A program made the position numbers and the translations under genes. The notes under the pieces were generated by a model, which did no database searches, had not been told where the DNA came from, and worked only from the letters and a program-made list of their open reading frames with translations. DNA of 64,000 nt from Agreia sp. VKM Ac-1783 (GTDB lineage: Bacteria > Actinomycetota > Actinomycetes > Actinomycetales > Microbacteriaceae), in the NCBI RefSeq assembly GCF_900177765.1, contig NZ_FXWI01000002.1, forward strand, positions 124,001-188,000, read 5' to 3'. Numbering within the stretch: position 1 is the first letter of the stretch; the number at the start of each line of letters is the position of its first letter. This document shows, one piece after another, positions 32,121-40,757 of this stretch.

Positions 32121-33446
32121 TCAGTATCGGAGCAGGAGGTCCGTCAGAACCTTCCTGCCAAACACTAATGCGTCGAGCGGAACCCTCTCGTCGACCCCGT
32201 GGAAGAGAGCAGGGAAGTCGAGCGCCGGCGGAAGCTGCAGCGGCGCGAATCCATAGCCCTTGATGCCGATGGTACTGAGGGCCTTGTTGTCGGTTCCTGC
32301 CGACAGCAGGTACGGAAGGACTTCGGCCTCCGGGTCGAATCGGTGGAGGCTCGAGATCATCTGATCGACGAGCGGCCCCGAGAAGTCCGTCTCGAGCCCG
32401 ATGTCCTGATGCGAGATCTCGACGTCGACGCCCGGGCCAGCGAGCTCGCGAAGACGCGCGATCACCTCGTCCTCCTGGCCGGGCAGCACGCGGATGTCGA
32501 GAAGAGCCTCGGCTCGATCGGGGATCACATTGTGCTTGTATCCGGCCGTCAGCCCGGTCGGGTTGGCCGTGTTGCGCAGCGATGCCGAGATGAAACGGGA
32601 TGCCGTTCCCGTCGCGACGGCGAGTTCGTCTGGCGTCGTCCTCTGCGGGTCTTTGCCCAGAATCGCTGCCACACGACCAAGAAGCTCCGAGGTCGTCTTG
32701 GTGAGGTGTACGGGCCACTCCTGGCTACCGATCCTCGCGACGGCGCCCGCGAGCCTCGTGATCGCGTTGTCGGAGTTGATCTGGGATCCGTGTCCGGCCG
32801 TTCCCCGGGCCACGAGCTTCGCCCAGATGAGAGCCTTCTCGCCTGTTTGAACCAGATACGCTCTCGTGCCATCGAGGTCGATCGAGTAGCCGCCGACTTC
32901 GCTGATCGCCTCGGTCGCGCCCTCGAACAGATCGGGGCGATTCTTCACGAGGTAATGAGAGCCGAGGACTCCCCCGGCCTCCTCGTCGGCGAAGAAGGCC
33001 ACCACCAGGTCTCGTGCGGGCCTGCGGCCTGAGGACAGGATGTCGTCGAGCGAGGTCAGGATCATCGCGTCCATGTTCTTCATGTCGACCGCTCCGCGAC
33101 CCCACAGCATGCCGTCAGCGATGACGCCGCCGAATGGATCGACCGACCAGTCGCCGGCGATGGCCGGCACCACGTCGGTATGACCGTGCACGACGAGGGC
33201 CCCGCGGCTTCGGTCCTCCCCTTCGACGCGAGCGACGACGCTCGTGCGGCCGGGTTCTGAATCGATGAGTTCGGCCACCAGGCCAAGCCTCTCGAGATGA
33301 GCCGCGACGTATTCCGCCGCGTCTGTTTCGCCGTTCGACCGGCCCTCCCCGAAGTTCGATGTGTCGAAGCGGATGAGGTCGCGGGCGATCGCCGCCGTGG
33401 CGTCGAGACCGGCTTCGGGGACGGAGTTTTCGGACGTCGAAGTCAT
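32121..33446 (-). CDS. M20-family metallopeptidase
   Basis: A 441-residue zinc peptidase/deacylase of the M20 family (dipeptidase/ArgE/DapE group). The metal and catalytic motifs are present: [33 protein letters not shown] (catalytic Glu-Glu) and the C-terminal [19 protein letters not shown] dimerisation lid lies between. Exact substrate unknown. ATG at 33446 was chosen because the upstream 18 residues are basic and unconserved and would approach the tRNA promoter. Confidence 0.88.
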   Translation of the reverse strand: MTSTSENSVPEAGLDATAAIARDLIRFDTSNFGEGRSNGETDAAEYVAAHLERLGLVAELIDSEPGRTSVVARVEGEDRSRGALVVHGHTDVVPAIAGDWSVDPFGGVIADGMLWGRGAVDMKNMDAMILTSLDDILSSGRRPARDLVVAFFADEEAGGVLGSHYLVKNRPDLFEGATEAISEVGGYSIDLDGTRAYLVQTGEKALIWAKLVARGTAGHGSQINSDNAITRLAGAVARIGSQEWPVHLTKTTSELLGRVAAILGKDPQRTTPDELAVATGTASRFISASLRNTANPTGLTAGYKHNVIPDRAEALLDIRVLPGQEDEVIARLRELAGPGVDVEISHQDIGLETDFSGPLVDQMISSLHRFDPEAEVLPYLLSAGTDNKALSTIGIKGYGFAPLQLPPALDFPALFHGVDERVPLDALVFGRKVLTDLLLRY

Positions 33447-33553
33447 GGTTTCACGGTACCGCAGGGCATCGACGGGCTCGTGGCGTCGAGGGTGTTTCAA
33501 ACCGTGCTATCGTCTTACCTTGGTTGCACCGGGAACGGAAAGCAGCTCATCCA

Positions 33554-33638
33554 GTCCGGATGGCGGAAATGGCAGACGCGCTAGCTTGAGGTGCTAGTGC
33601 CCGTATAGGGCGTGGGGGTTCAAGTCCCCCTTCGGACA
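33554..33638 (+). tRNA. tRNA-Leu (anticodon GAG)
   Basis: Cloverleaf with acceptor GTCCGGA pairing TTCGGAC (one G-T), anticodon stem CTAGC/GCTAG around the loop TTGAGGT with anticodon GAG, a long variable arm (TGCCCGTATAGGGCG) as expected for Leu, and a T arm GGGGG TTCAAGT CCCCC. The CCA end is not fully encoded (CCG follows). Confidence 0.95.
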
Positions 33639-33652
33639 CCGAAACAAGATTC

Positions 33653-33694
33653 ACCCCCGAGTTCTCGATTTGATCGAGATCTCGGGGGTTTTTC
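33653..33694 (+). terminator. Intrinsic terminator after tRNA-Leu
   Basis: ACCCCCGAG pairs with CTCGGGGGT, with an inner CTCGA/TCGAG stem, followed directly by a T run (TTTTT). A strong intrinsic terminator 14 bases after the tRNA. Confidence 0.9.
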
Positions 33695-33925
33695 TGTTCT
33701 CTAAGGCGACTATTTCAGCAGCGTGACCAAGGCGTGATGATTTTGGTCGCACAGTGAGGGCGAGAGCATAGTAGGCTGTTCACAGAAGTTGATGTGCCTC
33801 GCACGTCCGGGGTGCCTCCGGTGCCCTGCCCGACACTGTTCGGGCCCAATCCTGGGAGACGACGAACACCCCGACGAGTGGCCCCGACAATCGGGACCGA
33901 ATTATCACTCCAGGAGGAGTTTGCA
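33695..33925 (+). promoter_or_regulatory. Promoter and long structured leader of the cold-shock gene
   Basis: About 230 bp without another gene. TAGGCT (33772-33777) and CATAGT (33767-33772, 18 bp from TTGGTC) are possible -10 boxes, giving a leader of roughly 140 nt. It contains two hairpins, GCCCGA/TCGGGC at 33828-33845 and CCCGA/TCGGG near 33881-33895. The second is close to the strong ribosome-binding site AGGAGGAG. Cold-shock mRNAs commonly have such leaders. Confidence 0.5.
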
Positions 33926-34129
33926 ATGGCTACAGGCACAGTGAAATGGTTCAACGCTGAAAAGGGATTCGGCTTCATCGCCCCCGAAGACGGCAGCCCC
34001 GACGTGTTCGCGCACTACTCGGCTATCGCCTCCAGCGGATACCGCTCGCTTGACGAGAACCAGAAGGTCGAATTCGACGTCGCGCAGGGCCCCAAGGGTC
34101 CCCAGGCTGAGAACATCCGCCCCCTCTAA
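33926..34129 (+). CDS. Cold-shock protein (CspA family)
   Basis: A 67-residue single cold-shock domain that binds single-stranded RNA/DNA. RNP1 ([11 protein letters not shown]) and RNP2 (DVFAHYSAI) are intact after [14 protein letters not shown] at 33926 follows AGGAGGAG by seven bases. It stands alone between the tRNA terminator and its own terminator at 34198-34233. Confidence 0.97.
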   Translation: MATGTVKWFNAEKGFGFIAPEDGSPDVFAHYSAIASSGYRSLDENQKVEFDVAQGPKGPQAENIRPL

Positions 34130-34197
34130 GTCTTTCCTTGCCCGGTCGATGTCTCGCGAAAGCGATGACTGAAACCGAGTGACGCGAAGCTTGACAA

Positions 34198-34233
34198 CGA
34201 AGGCCCTCCACCCATCCGGGTGGGGGGTCTTCG
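34198..34233 (+). terminator. Terminator-like hairpin after the cold-shock gene
   Basis: CGAAG/CTTCG closes an inner CCACCC-ATCC-GGGTGG stem. No long T run follows, so termination may be partial. Confidence 0.6.
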
Positions 34234-34256
34234 TCGCGTTAGGAGTACAAACTTCG

Positions 34257-34270
34257 ACACGCCGGCGTGT
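34257..34270. promoter_or_regulatory. 14-bp palindrome upstream of the NlpC/P60 gene
   Basis: ACACGCCGGCGTGT is a perfect palindrome about 130 bp before the start of the endopeptidase gene. Further down, two GTGAC repeats lie nine bases apart near 34345. These are candidate regulator sites; no regulator is identified. Confidence 0.4.
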
Positions 34271-34397
34271 ATCCGAGTGATCTCTGCTGAATCGTGTATA
34301 GAGCCGCATCCAAATCGTTGCTAGTGTGAGCGATGTTGTTGTTGTGACGAATGTGACTCATGCGTCGTCGCGGCCATTCTGCGAATTCGGGGAAACC

Positions 34398-35705
34398 ATG
34401 CTCGTCACCACTGCGCCATCCGGTCGGTCTTCTGCTCGTCGATCTCTCTGGCGCGGCGCTCTAGCTGCGACAGCCGTCATCGGAATGCTGGCAGCCGGCG
34501 CGATCTCGTCTTCGCCGGCATCAGCCGACAACTACCCTTCGTGGAACGATGTCGTTGCTGCTCGGTCGTCAGAGGCGGGTAAAGAGGCTGAGATCGCCCG
34601 TATCACCACACTCATCGATGGGCTGCAGACTCAGGTCGCCCAGGCGCAGGCCGCTGCCGATGCGCGTTGGCAAGAGAACCAGACGGCGCAGACCGCCTAC
34701 AACACGGCCTCGTTCGAGGCCGATCAATTGGCTTCCAAGGCTGCCACGGCCAAGTCCAAAGCAGCCCAGTCGCGAACCCAGGCCGCCATCCTCGCTGCGC
34801 AGTTCGCTCGTTCGGGTGGAAACGACCTGTCGTCGCGTCTCTTCGTCGAGGGTGACAAGGCCAATGACCTCCTGTACCAGCTCGGCACGATGTCGAAGCT
34901 GAGCGAGTCGACCACGGGCATCTACCAGCAGGCGGAGATCGATCAGAACACGGCCGACTCGCTGAGCGGCCAGGCCGATGTAGCGCGCAACGCACTGGGT
35001 GCACTGGCGGCTACCGCGAAGAGCGCGCTCGACGACGCTGTCGCTGCGCAACAGTCCGTGGGGGCCGCACTGATCGAGCAGCAGAACCACGAGGCCGAAC
35101 TCTCGGTGCAACTTCAGGCTCTGACGACCAACCTCGAGTTGACCGAGGATCAATACAAGGCGGGCGTGCAAGCTGCCGCGCAGGCGAAGCAGGCGGCCGA
35201 CGAGGCGGCGAGGGCTGCGGCGGATGCCGCAGCAGCGCAGAGTCCCGCACCTTCCGACGGCGGCGCCGGACCGTCGGGCGGCAACGGGCCGAGCTCGCCT
35301 GCGCCGTCGGCGCCTGCTCCGTCGGCGCCTGCTCCGTCAGCCCCCGTGGTGAACCCGCCTCAGAGCTACAACGGCGACGCCGTGGTCGCCTACGCCGAGC
35401 AATTCGTGGGGGTCGTTCCCTATGGCTGGGGTGCAGACCCGAGCGACAGCTTCGGATGCGACGGCTTGACCCAGTACGTCTACGGCAAGTTCGGCATCGA
35501 CCTACCCCGATACGTCCCCACCCAGGCCGCCCAGGGCGTGCGTGTCTCGTCTTCCGATGCACGCGCCGGCGACGCTGTCGTGTGGAGCGGCCACATCGGG
35601 ATCTACGACGGCCACGGAGGAGTCATTCACTCCCCCGATTGGGGCCGTTACGTCACCCACGCTCACTCGCTCTGGGGCAGCTACTACTTCGTGCGCTTCC
35701 TGTAG
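34398..35705 (+). CDS. Secreted NlpC/P60 peptidoglycan endopeptidase
   Basis: A 435-residue secreted cell-wall hydrolase of the RipA-like kind. The signal peptide ends at ASA (about 43). A long coiled coil rich in Ala, Gln and Glu follows (about 55-275), then a Pro/Ser/Ala linker with a 15-bp tandem repeat, and a C-terminal NlpC/P60 domain. The catalytic Cys lies in FGCDGLTQYVY, where most family members have Asp-Cys-Ser-Gly; the His is in WSGHIGIYDG. It probably cleaves stem peptides at division, with the coiled coil acting as an autoinhibitory or FtsX-binding part. ATG at 34398 was chosen over the frame's earlier start because it begins the signal peptide. Confidence 0.9.
   Translation: MLVTTAPSGRSSARRSLWRGALAATAVIGMLAAGAISSSPASADNYPSWNDVVAARSSEAGKEAEIARITTLIDGLQTQVAQAQAAADARWQENQTAQTAYNTASFEADQLASKAATAKSKAAQSRTQAAILAAQFARSGGNDLSSRLFVEGDKANDLLYQLGTMSKLSESTTGIYQQAEIDQNTADSLSGQADVARNALGALAATAKSALDDAVAAQQSVGAALIEQQNHEAELSVQLQALTTNLELTEDQYKAGVQAAAQAKQAADEAARAAADAAAAQSPAPSDGGAGPSGGNGPSSPAPSAPAPSAPAPSAPVVNPPQSYNGDAVVAYAEQFVGVVPYGWGADPSDSFGCDGLTQYVYGKFGIDLPRYVPTQAAQGVRVSSSDARAGDAVVWSGHIGIYDGHGGVIHSPDWGRYVTHAHSLWGSYYFVRFL
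35297..35341 (+). repeat. 15-bp tandem repeat (3 copies) in the NlpC/P60 linker
   Basis: Three copies of GCCTGCTCCGTCGGC with one or two changes encode Pro-Ala-Pro-Ser-Ala repeats. Copy number could vary between strains and change linker length. Confidence 0.85.
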
Positions 35706-35737
35706 CCCCACGTGAGACCGTGACACGGTGGGCGTCG

Positions 35738-37609
35738 TCAGGAGTGGTGGGCGCCCATCCACTTGCGGACCGTGGCAATACGGGACTGCAACTGGGTCAC
35801 GCTCGCCTGGGGAACGGCCGGACCGCCGCAGACTCGACGCAGCTCTGCGTGGACGAGCCCGTGCGGCTGGTCTGACGTCTTCGACCAGATGCCGACGAGG
35901 CTGTTCAGCAGCTTTCGCTGCTCGGCCAGTGTGCGGTACAGGGGGGCCGCGGGCTCGTCTTCGGCTGGGCCGGGAGGAGAGTTCTTGCGGCGATCTGCGG
36001 CATGTCGCTGCTGCCTGGCCTGCCGGTGCTGCAGAAGCTCGCGCACCTGGTCTGGCTCGAGAAGCCCCGGGATACCGATGAAATCGAGCTCTTCGTCGCT
36101 GTCGACCGGCGCTTCGGTGCCGAACTCACTGCCCTCGAACAGAACCCTGTCGAAGGTGGCGTGCGAGCCGAGAGCCTGGAAGGCGAAGTCGTTCTGCAGA
36201 GCATCAGACGCTTTGTCTTGAACGTTGGCCTCGGCGACCATGGCGTCCTCGGGATTCCACATGTCGCCCTCGGGGTCGCCGGAATCGCGTCGGTCGAGAG
36301 CGTGATCCCGTTCGAGTTCCATGGTTCCCGCGAGGGCCATCAGACCGGGGACGTTCGGAAGGAAGATGGATGCGGTCTCTCCCCGGCGTCTCGCACGCAC
36401 GAAGCGGCCGATGGCCTGTGCGAAGAAGAGCGGCGTCGACGCGCTGGTGGCATAGACACCCACCGCGAGGCGGGGAATGTCGACGCCCTCCGACACCATA
36501 CGAACGGCGACCATCCACCGCCTCGACGACTTCGAGTACTCCTCGATGCGGCCGGAGGCCTCTTTCTCGTCGGAGAGGACCACGGTGACCGGCTCTCCGG
36601 AAATGTTTTCCAGGATCGCCGCGTACGCGCGCGCCGTGAACTGATCTGTCGCGATCACCAGGCCGCCGGCATCCGGTATGCCCTGCCGAACCTCGGCGAG
36701 CCGCCGGTTCGCCGCGGCGAGAACCGAGGGGATCCAGTCGCCGGCCGGGTCGAGTGCTGTGCGCCAGGCCTGCGACGTGATGTCTTTGGTGTTGCCCTCG
36801 CCGAGACGCGCCTCCATCTCGTCGCCGACCTTGCTGCGCCACCGCATGTGACCTGCGTAGACCATGAAGAGAACGGGTCGAACGACGCCGTCTTGCAGGG
36901 CGCGCCCGTAACCGTAGTTGTAGTCGGTCTGCGAGAGCCGGATGCCGTGCTCGTCTTGGAGGTAGCTGACGAACGGGATGGGCGACGTGTCGGATCGGAA
37001 CGGCGTACCCGTGAGAGACAACCGCCTGGTTGCAGGTGCGAACGCCTCGCGGATGGCCTCGCCCCAGCTGAGGGCGTCACCGCCGTGATGCACCTCGTCG
37101 AGGATGATCAGACTGCGTGCGGACTCGGTTAGCTCGCGATGCAGCGCGGGACGGGCGGCGACCTGCGCGTAGGTGACGGCCACTCCGTGGAAATGACTGC
37201 CGTAGCGGCGATCGCTGTTCTTGAAGCCCGGGGTCAGGCGGATGTGCACGCGGTCTGCGGCGTCGGCCCACTGCTTCTTGAGGTGCTCTGTCGGGGCGAC
37301 CACGGTGACCCGGTCGATGATGCCCCGGTGCAGGAGCTCGCTGGCGAGCCGAAGCGCGAAGGTCGTCTTGCCGGCGCCCGGGGTCGCGGCCGCGAGGAAG
37401 TCGCGAGGCTGATGGGTGAAATACGCCTCGAGCGCCTCGGACTGCCAGGCACGGAGTTTGGACGCGGTACCCCAGGCGGCCCGCTCGGGAAAGGACGGAG
37501 AAAGGTGCTCGGCTGCTCCGCCGCCGACCACGGGCGTGCTGTCGGTGCCCGAAGGATCGACCCGGAGCTCGGGCAGGGGAAGAGGTTCGGGCAGGCTGTT
37601 CACGTGCAT
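35738..37609 (-). CDS. DEAD/DEAH-box superfamily 2 helicase
   Basis: A 623-residue helicase with Walker A ATPGAGKT (75-82), DEVHHGG (171-177), SLTGTPFRSD (motif III-like), a helicase C domain with VSEGVDIPRLAVGVYAT and QAIGRFVRARR (motif VI). The N-terminal LRAWQSEALEAYF is the Q-like segment of the XPB/type III restriction group. The C-terminal 150 residues are acidic then basic and unassigned. No methylase or nuclease is adjacent, so this is not a visible restriction system. ATG at 37609; the longer open frame upstream is a shadow of the SGNH gene. Confidence 0.88.
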   Translation of the reverse strand: MHVNSLPEPLPLPELRVDPSGTDSTPVVGGGAAEHLSPSFPERAAWGTASKLRAWQSEALEAYFTHQPRDFLAAATPGAGKTTFALRLASELLHRGIIDRVTVVAPTEHLKKQWADAADRVHIRLTPGFKNSDRRYGSHFHGVAVTYAQVAARPALHRELTESARSLIILDEVHHGGDALSWGEAIREAFAPATRRLSLTGTPFRSDTSPIPFVSYLQDEHGIRLSQTDYNYGYGRALQDGVVRPVLFMVYAGHMRWRSKVGDEMEARLGEGNTKDITSQAWRTALDPAGDWIPSVLAAANRRLAEVRQGIPDAGGLVIATDQFTARAYAAILENISGEPVTVVLSDEKEASGRIEEYSKSSRRWMVAVRMVSEGVDIPRLAVGVYATSASTPLFFAQAIGRFVRARRRGETASIFLPNVPGLMALAGTMELERDHALDRRDSGDPEGDMWNPEDAMVAEANVQDKASDALQNDFAFQALGSHATFDRVLFEGSEFGTEAPVDSDEELDFIGIPGLLEPDQVRELLQHRQARQQRHAADRRKNSPPGPAEDEPAAPLYRTLAEQRKLLNSLVGIWSKTSDQPHGLVHAELRRVCGGPAVPQASVTQLQSRIATVRKWMGAHHS

Positions 37610-37711
37610 CCACACTACCCGCAGCTGCCGACACCACGAACGAAAGAGGATGCCTCGACGACCGCGTCGACAGGAGTACATTGACGAGTGGATTTCTTCG
37701 AAGGAGTGCAT

Positions 37712-38527
37712 ATGGCCGAGCGGCATCCATGGCGTCGATACGTGGCGATTGGCGACTCGTTCACCGAGGGCATCGGAGACCCGGAGCCTGCGAGCCCCGG
37801 TGGATACCGCGGATGGGCTGATCGCGTGGCCGAGGTCTTGAGTGCCGAGGCCGGCGATGATTTCGCTTACGCGAACCTCGCCATCCGGGGCCGACTGATG
37901 CAGGGCATCCTCGATGAACAGGTCGAGCCCGCGCTGGCACTGCAACCCGACCTCATCACGATCTCGGCTGGAGGGAATGACATCATTCGCCCCGGAACAG
38001 ACCCCGACGACATCGCGCGCCGAATGGATGCCGGTATCGAGCGTCTGAGGCGCGACAACGCCACGGTGGTCATCTTCACCGGCACCGATGTGGCCTTCTC
38101 CCCCGTGTTCAGAGGCATTCGCGGCAAGGTCGCGATCTACAACGAGAACCTGCGCACGATCGCCGCACGTCACGACTGCATCGTCGCCGATCAATGGGGT
38201 CTGTCGAGCATCCAGGACTCGCGCATGTGGAGCCCCGACCGACTCCATCTGAACGCGCTCGGCCACCACGAGGTCGCTCGCCTGGTCCTGCAGGCGCTCA
38301 ACGTCGAGAACGAGCTGCAGCCGGGCGCCCCAGAGCCGCTCCCCACGGCGACCTGGCGACGGGCGCGCACGGAAGATCTGGTGTGGGCGCGCACGCACTT
38401 CGTACCGTGGGTCATCAGGCGGGTGACCCATCGCTCGAGCGGTGACGGAATCTCGCCGAAGAGACCCGATGCGGTGCCGATGAACCTGCCGGCGCCGAGG
38501 ACGGACGGGTCCGACGCCTCGGACTAG
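37712..38527 (+). CDS. SGNH/GDSL hydrolase
   Basis: A 271-residue esterase/lipase-like protein of the SGNH superfamily. Block I is YVAIGDSFTEGIGD with the catalytic Ser, block II contains the oxyanion Gly (LAIRGRLM), block III SAGGNDI, and block V SPDRLHLNALGHHEVA with the Asp and His. No signal peptide is seen, so it acts in the cytoplasm. ATG at 37712 is preceded by AAGGAG at ideal spacing; a GTG 24 bases upstream is less likely. It is convergent with the carboxypeptidase gene, overlapping by 4 nt. Confidence 0.9.
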   Translation: MAERHPWRRYVAIGDSFTEGIGDPEPASPGGYRGWADRVAEVLSAEAGDDFAYANLAIRGRLMQGILDEQVEPALALQPDLITISAGGNDIIRPGTDPDDIARRMDAGIERLRRDNATVVIFTGTDVAFSPVFRGIRGKVAIYNENLRTIAARHDCIVADQWGLSSIQDSRMWSPDRLHLNALGHHEVARLVLQALNVENELQPGAPEPLPTATWRRARTEDLVWARTHFVPWVIRRVTHRSSGDGISPKRPDAVPMNLPAPRTDGSDASD

Positions 38528-39765
38528 CCGAAGACGAGTTCGGGGTGGCCTACGCGCCACCAGAATCCCGGATCCTCGAGCGATCCGTCGACGGTGAGAG
38601 CGACCTGCTCCGTGGTGTCGTCGACCGTGTAGCGAATGGTGCCGACGTTGATACCCGCCTGTGTCGTGACGACGTCGGCCGCGCTGGCATCGACGTCGAC
38701 GCCGTCGTCAGACCAGACGACGGCATCGCTGTCGGACGCCGCGACGATCGGGGCGGTCTCTCCCCATGCAGTCGTGTAGCTGCCGACCTCGGTATCCGCG
38801 CGGATCAGGGGAAGCGTGGTGAACGCCCCCTTCGTGCTCGCGAGGAGGGCCTGCACCGCGTCGCGCGCCGCCTGAGAGCTTTCCGCTCCCAGGATCACTC
38901 CGACGACGGACTTCGTCTGGTCGCCGACGGTGAATTCGGCGGAGAAGAGCAGGCACGATCCCGCTTCGTCCGTCGTTCCCGTCTTGATTCCGTCGATTCC
39001 GTCGATGCCGAGGAGCTTGTTGCTGTTGTCGATCTCGCCGATCACCGGCACCTGATCGACAGCGGTCGAGACGATCGTGGCCAGCACGGGATCGGCGAGT
39101 GCCATCGACGCGATCCTCATCAGATCTTTCGTCGAGCTGCGGCTGCCCGGGTTGAGCCCCGACGCATCCACGATCGTCGTGTCTGTGAGGCCGTGCTCTG
39201 TCGTGAACGACCGGGCGGCGTCGAGGTAGGCGGCGAGCGATCCGAACGCCCAGTTTGTGACGGTCTCGGCGTAGTTGTTCGCCGACTTCAACAGCATGAT
39301 CTCGAGCACCTCGCGCTCGCTGAGAACCTGGCCCTCGTTGACGAGTTCGTACGACCCGTCGACCGCGCGGGTCTGCTCGAGGATCTGCACGTCGGCGGCG
39401 GTCATCGTGATGCCCGGTCCGTCGTCGCCCTCGACGAGGGGGTGCGCCTCCAGAACCACGAGGGCCGTGATGACCTTGGTGACGCTGGCGATGGGCACCG
39501 GTCCCGTCTGCCCGCTCTCGCCGAGCAACTCCTCAGAGCCTTCCAGGGCGATGGCTCCCGTTCCCACGCCCGGGAGCGCGAGCTTTGCGGGCTGAGCCGG
39601 CGTGGGCGTCGGAACAGCGAGTTGCAGTTGCGCGGTCGGCAGCGGGGCGGCCAAGGCTGCTGGCACGTACAGGCCGAGAGTGGCCGCCATCGCCACGAGG
39701 ATGCCGCCGGCCGAGAATGCGACGATGCGACGTCGGCGGCGAACGGGAGCAGACGGGGGGCGCAT
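38524..39765 (-). CDS. D-alanyl-D-alanine carboxypeptidase (class C PBP, DacA/DacB type)
   Basis: A 413-residue serine DD-peptidase trimming the fifth residue of peptidoglycan stems. An Arg-rich N-terminus and one hydrophobic segment (about 14-40) export or anchor it. The active-site motifs are S94-V-T-K97, S161-A-N163 and K261-T-G263, in the spacing of PBP5-type enzymes (peptidase S11). A C-terminal domain of about 100 residues follows. The start was left at ATG 39765. Confidence 0.92.
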   Translation of the reverse strand: MRPPSAPVRRRRRIVAFSAGGILVAMAATLGLYVPAALAAPLPTAQLQLAVPTPTPAQPAKLALPGVGTGAIALEGSEELLGESGQTGPVPIASVTKVITALVVLEAHPLVEGDDGPGITMTAADVQILEQTRAVDGSYELVNEGQVLSEREVLEIMLLKSANNYAETVTNWAFGSLAAYLDAARSFTTEHGLTDTTIVDASGLNPGSRSSTKDLMRIASMALADPVLATIVSTAVDQVPVIGEIDNSNKLLGIDGIDGIKTGTTDEAGSCLLFSAEFTVGDQTKSVVGVILGAESSQAARDAVQALLASTKGAFTTLPLIRADTEVGSYTTAWGETAPIVAASDSDAVVWSDDGVDVDASAADVVTTQAGINVGTIRYTVDDTTEQVALTVDGSLEDPGFWWRVGHPELVFG

Positions 39766-39809
39766 CCGCTAATCCTAGGAGATGCGTGAGCCGGAGACCG
39801 TCTCCCCCG

Positions 39810-40610
39810 TCACCGAAGCGTGTAGAGAGCCACGGCGCTCGCTGAGGCAACGTTGAGCGAGTCCACTCCGTGGCTCATGGGAATCGTCACGACCGTATCG
39901 GCCGCCGTCAACGCCTGCCTCGAGAGTCCGTCACCTTCTGATCCGAGCACGAGCGCCAGCTTCGCCGGCACGGTCGCCGCGAAGTCGTCGAGTGTGACAG
40001 CGTCGTCGGCCAGCGCAAGCGCCGCGATGTGGAAGCCGGCGTCGTGCAGCAGGGGCGCCGCCTCCGACCATTCCGGCAGCCGCGTCCACGGAACCTGCAG
40101 CACCGTTCCCATACTGACCCTCACACTCCGGCGATAGAGCGGATCGGCGCAGCGGGGCGAGATCAAGACGGCGTCCGCGCCGATGCCCGCGACAGCTCGA
40201 AAGATCGCGCCGACATTCGTGTGATCGGTGATGTCCTCGAGAACGACGACTCGACGCGCGCCCGCGATCACGTCGGCGACAGGCCTCAGCTCCGGCCTGT
40301 GCATCGCGGCCAGTGCGCCTCTGTGCAGGTTGTACCCGGTGAGCGACTCGAGAGTCGCGGCGTCACCGACGAAGACCGGCACATCGTCCCACTCCGCGAG
40401 GAGCGGAGCGATGTCGTCGAGCCACTGCTCCTGCACGAGCACGGAGCGCGGTCGATGCCCCGCGGCGAGAGCGCGTGCGATGACCTTCGACGACTCGGCG
40501 ATGTAGAGCCCACCTGCCGGCTCGCTCAGACGCCTCAGAACCACGTCGGTCAGTCGTGCGTAGTCGTCGAGTCCTGGAAGATCGAGGCTGTCGATCCGCA
40601 CTGTCTTCAC
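39810..40610 (-). CDS. TrmH-family (SpoU) RNA 2'-O-methyltransferase
   Basis: A 266-residue SPOUT methyltransferase for tRNA or rRNA. An N-terminal substrate-binding domain (about 1-100) is followed by the knot domain with motif 1 HTNVGAIFRAVAGIGAD, motif 2 LALVLGSEGDGLS and motif 3 IPMSHGVDSLNVASASAVALY. The target RNA is not known. GTG at 40610, with AAGGAG nine bases upstream, is preferred to the ATG at 40733. It is divergent from the sirtuin gene. Confidence 0.92.
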   Translation of the reverse strand: MKTVRIDSLDLPGLDDYARLTDVVLRRLSEPAGGLYIAESSKVIARALAAGHRPRSVLVQEQWLDDIAPLLAEWDDVPVFVGDAATLESLTGYNLHRGALAAMHRPELRPVADVIAGARRVVVLEDITDHTNVGAIFRAVAGIGADAVLISPRCADPLYRRSVRVSMGTVLQVPWTRLPEWSEAAPLLHDAGFHIAALALADDAVTLDDFAATVPAKLALVLGSEGDGLSRQALTAADTVVTIPMSHGVDSLNVASASAVALYTLR

Positions 40611-40696
40611 CCTCGGGCACTCCTTGCTCTGCCGGGTGCCGGTCGTGACGTGATCGCGAGCGACCGGTCGGAAACAAAACCGCACCCGGGACTGTT

Positions 40697-40702
40697 TAGA
40701 CT
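40697..40702 (+). promoter_or_regulatory. -10 box upstream of the sirtuin gene
   Basis: TAGACT matches the -10 form seen elsewhere in this window. It gives a leader of about 50 nt ending in AGGAGGTG before the ATG at 40758. Confidence 0.4.
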
Positions 40703-40757
40703 TCGAAGAGTAACGCGAAGCGCCGGAGTCCACAGACTCGGGCGACAGGAGGTGCAG

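Noticed and set aside
34130-34397. Possible c-di-AMP (ydaO-type) riboswitch before the NlpC/P60 gene
   Set aside because: Such switches are known upstream of cell-wall hydrolases, but I could not find the conserved core blocks in this short region.
35738-37609. Restriction or phage-defence system around the stand-alone helicase
   Set aside because: No methylase, nuclease or other defence gene is adjacent; neighbours are an NlpC/P60 gene and an SGNH hydrolase.
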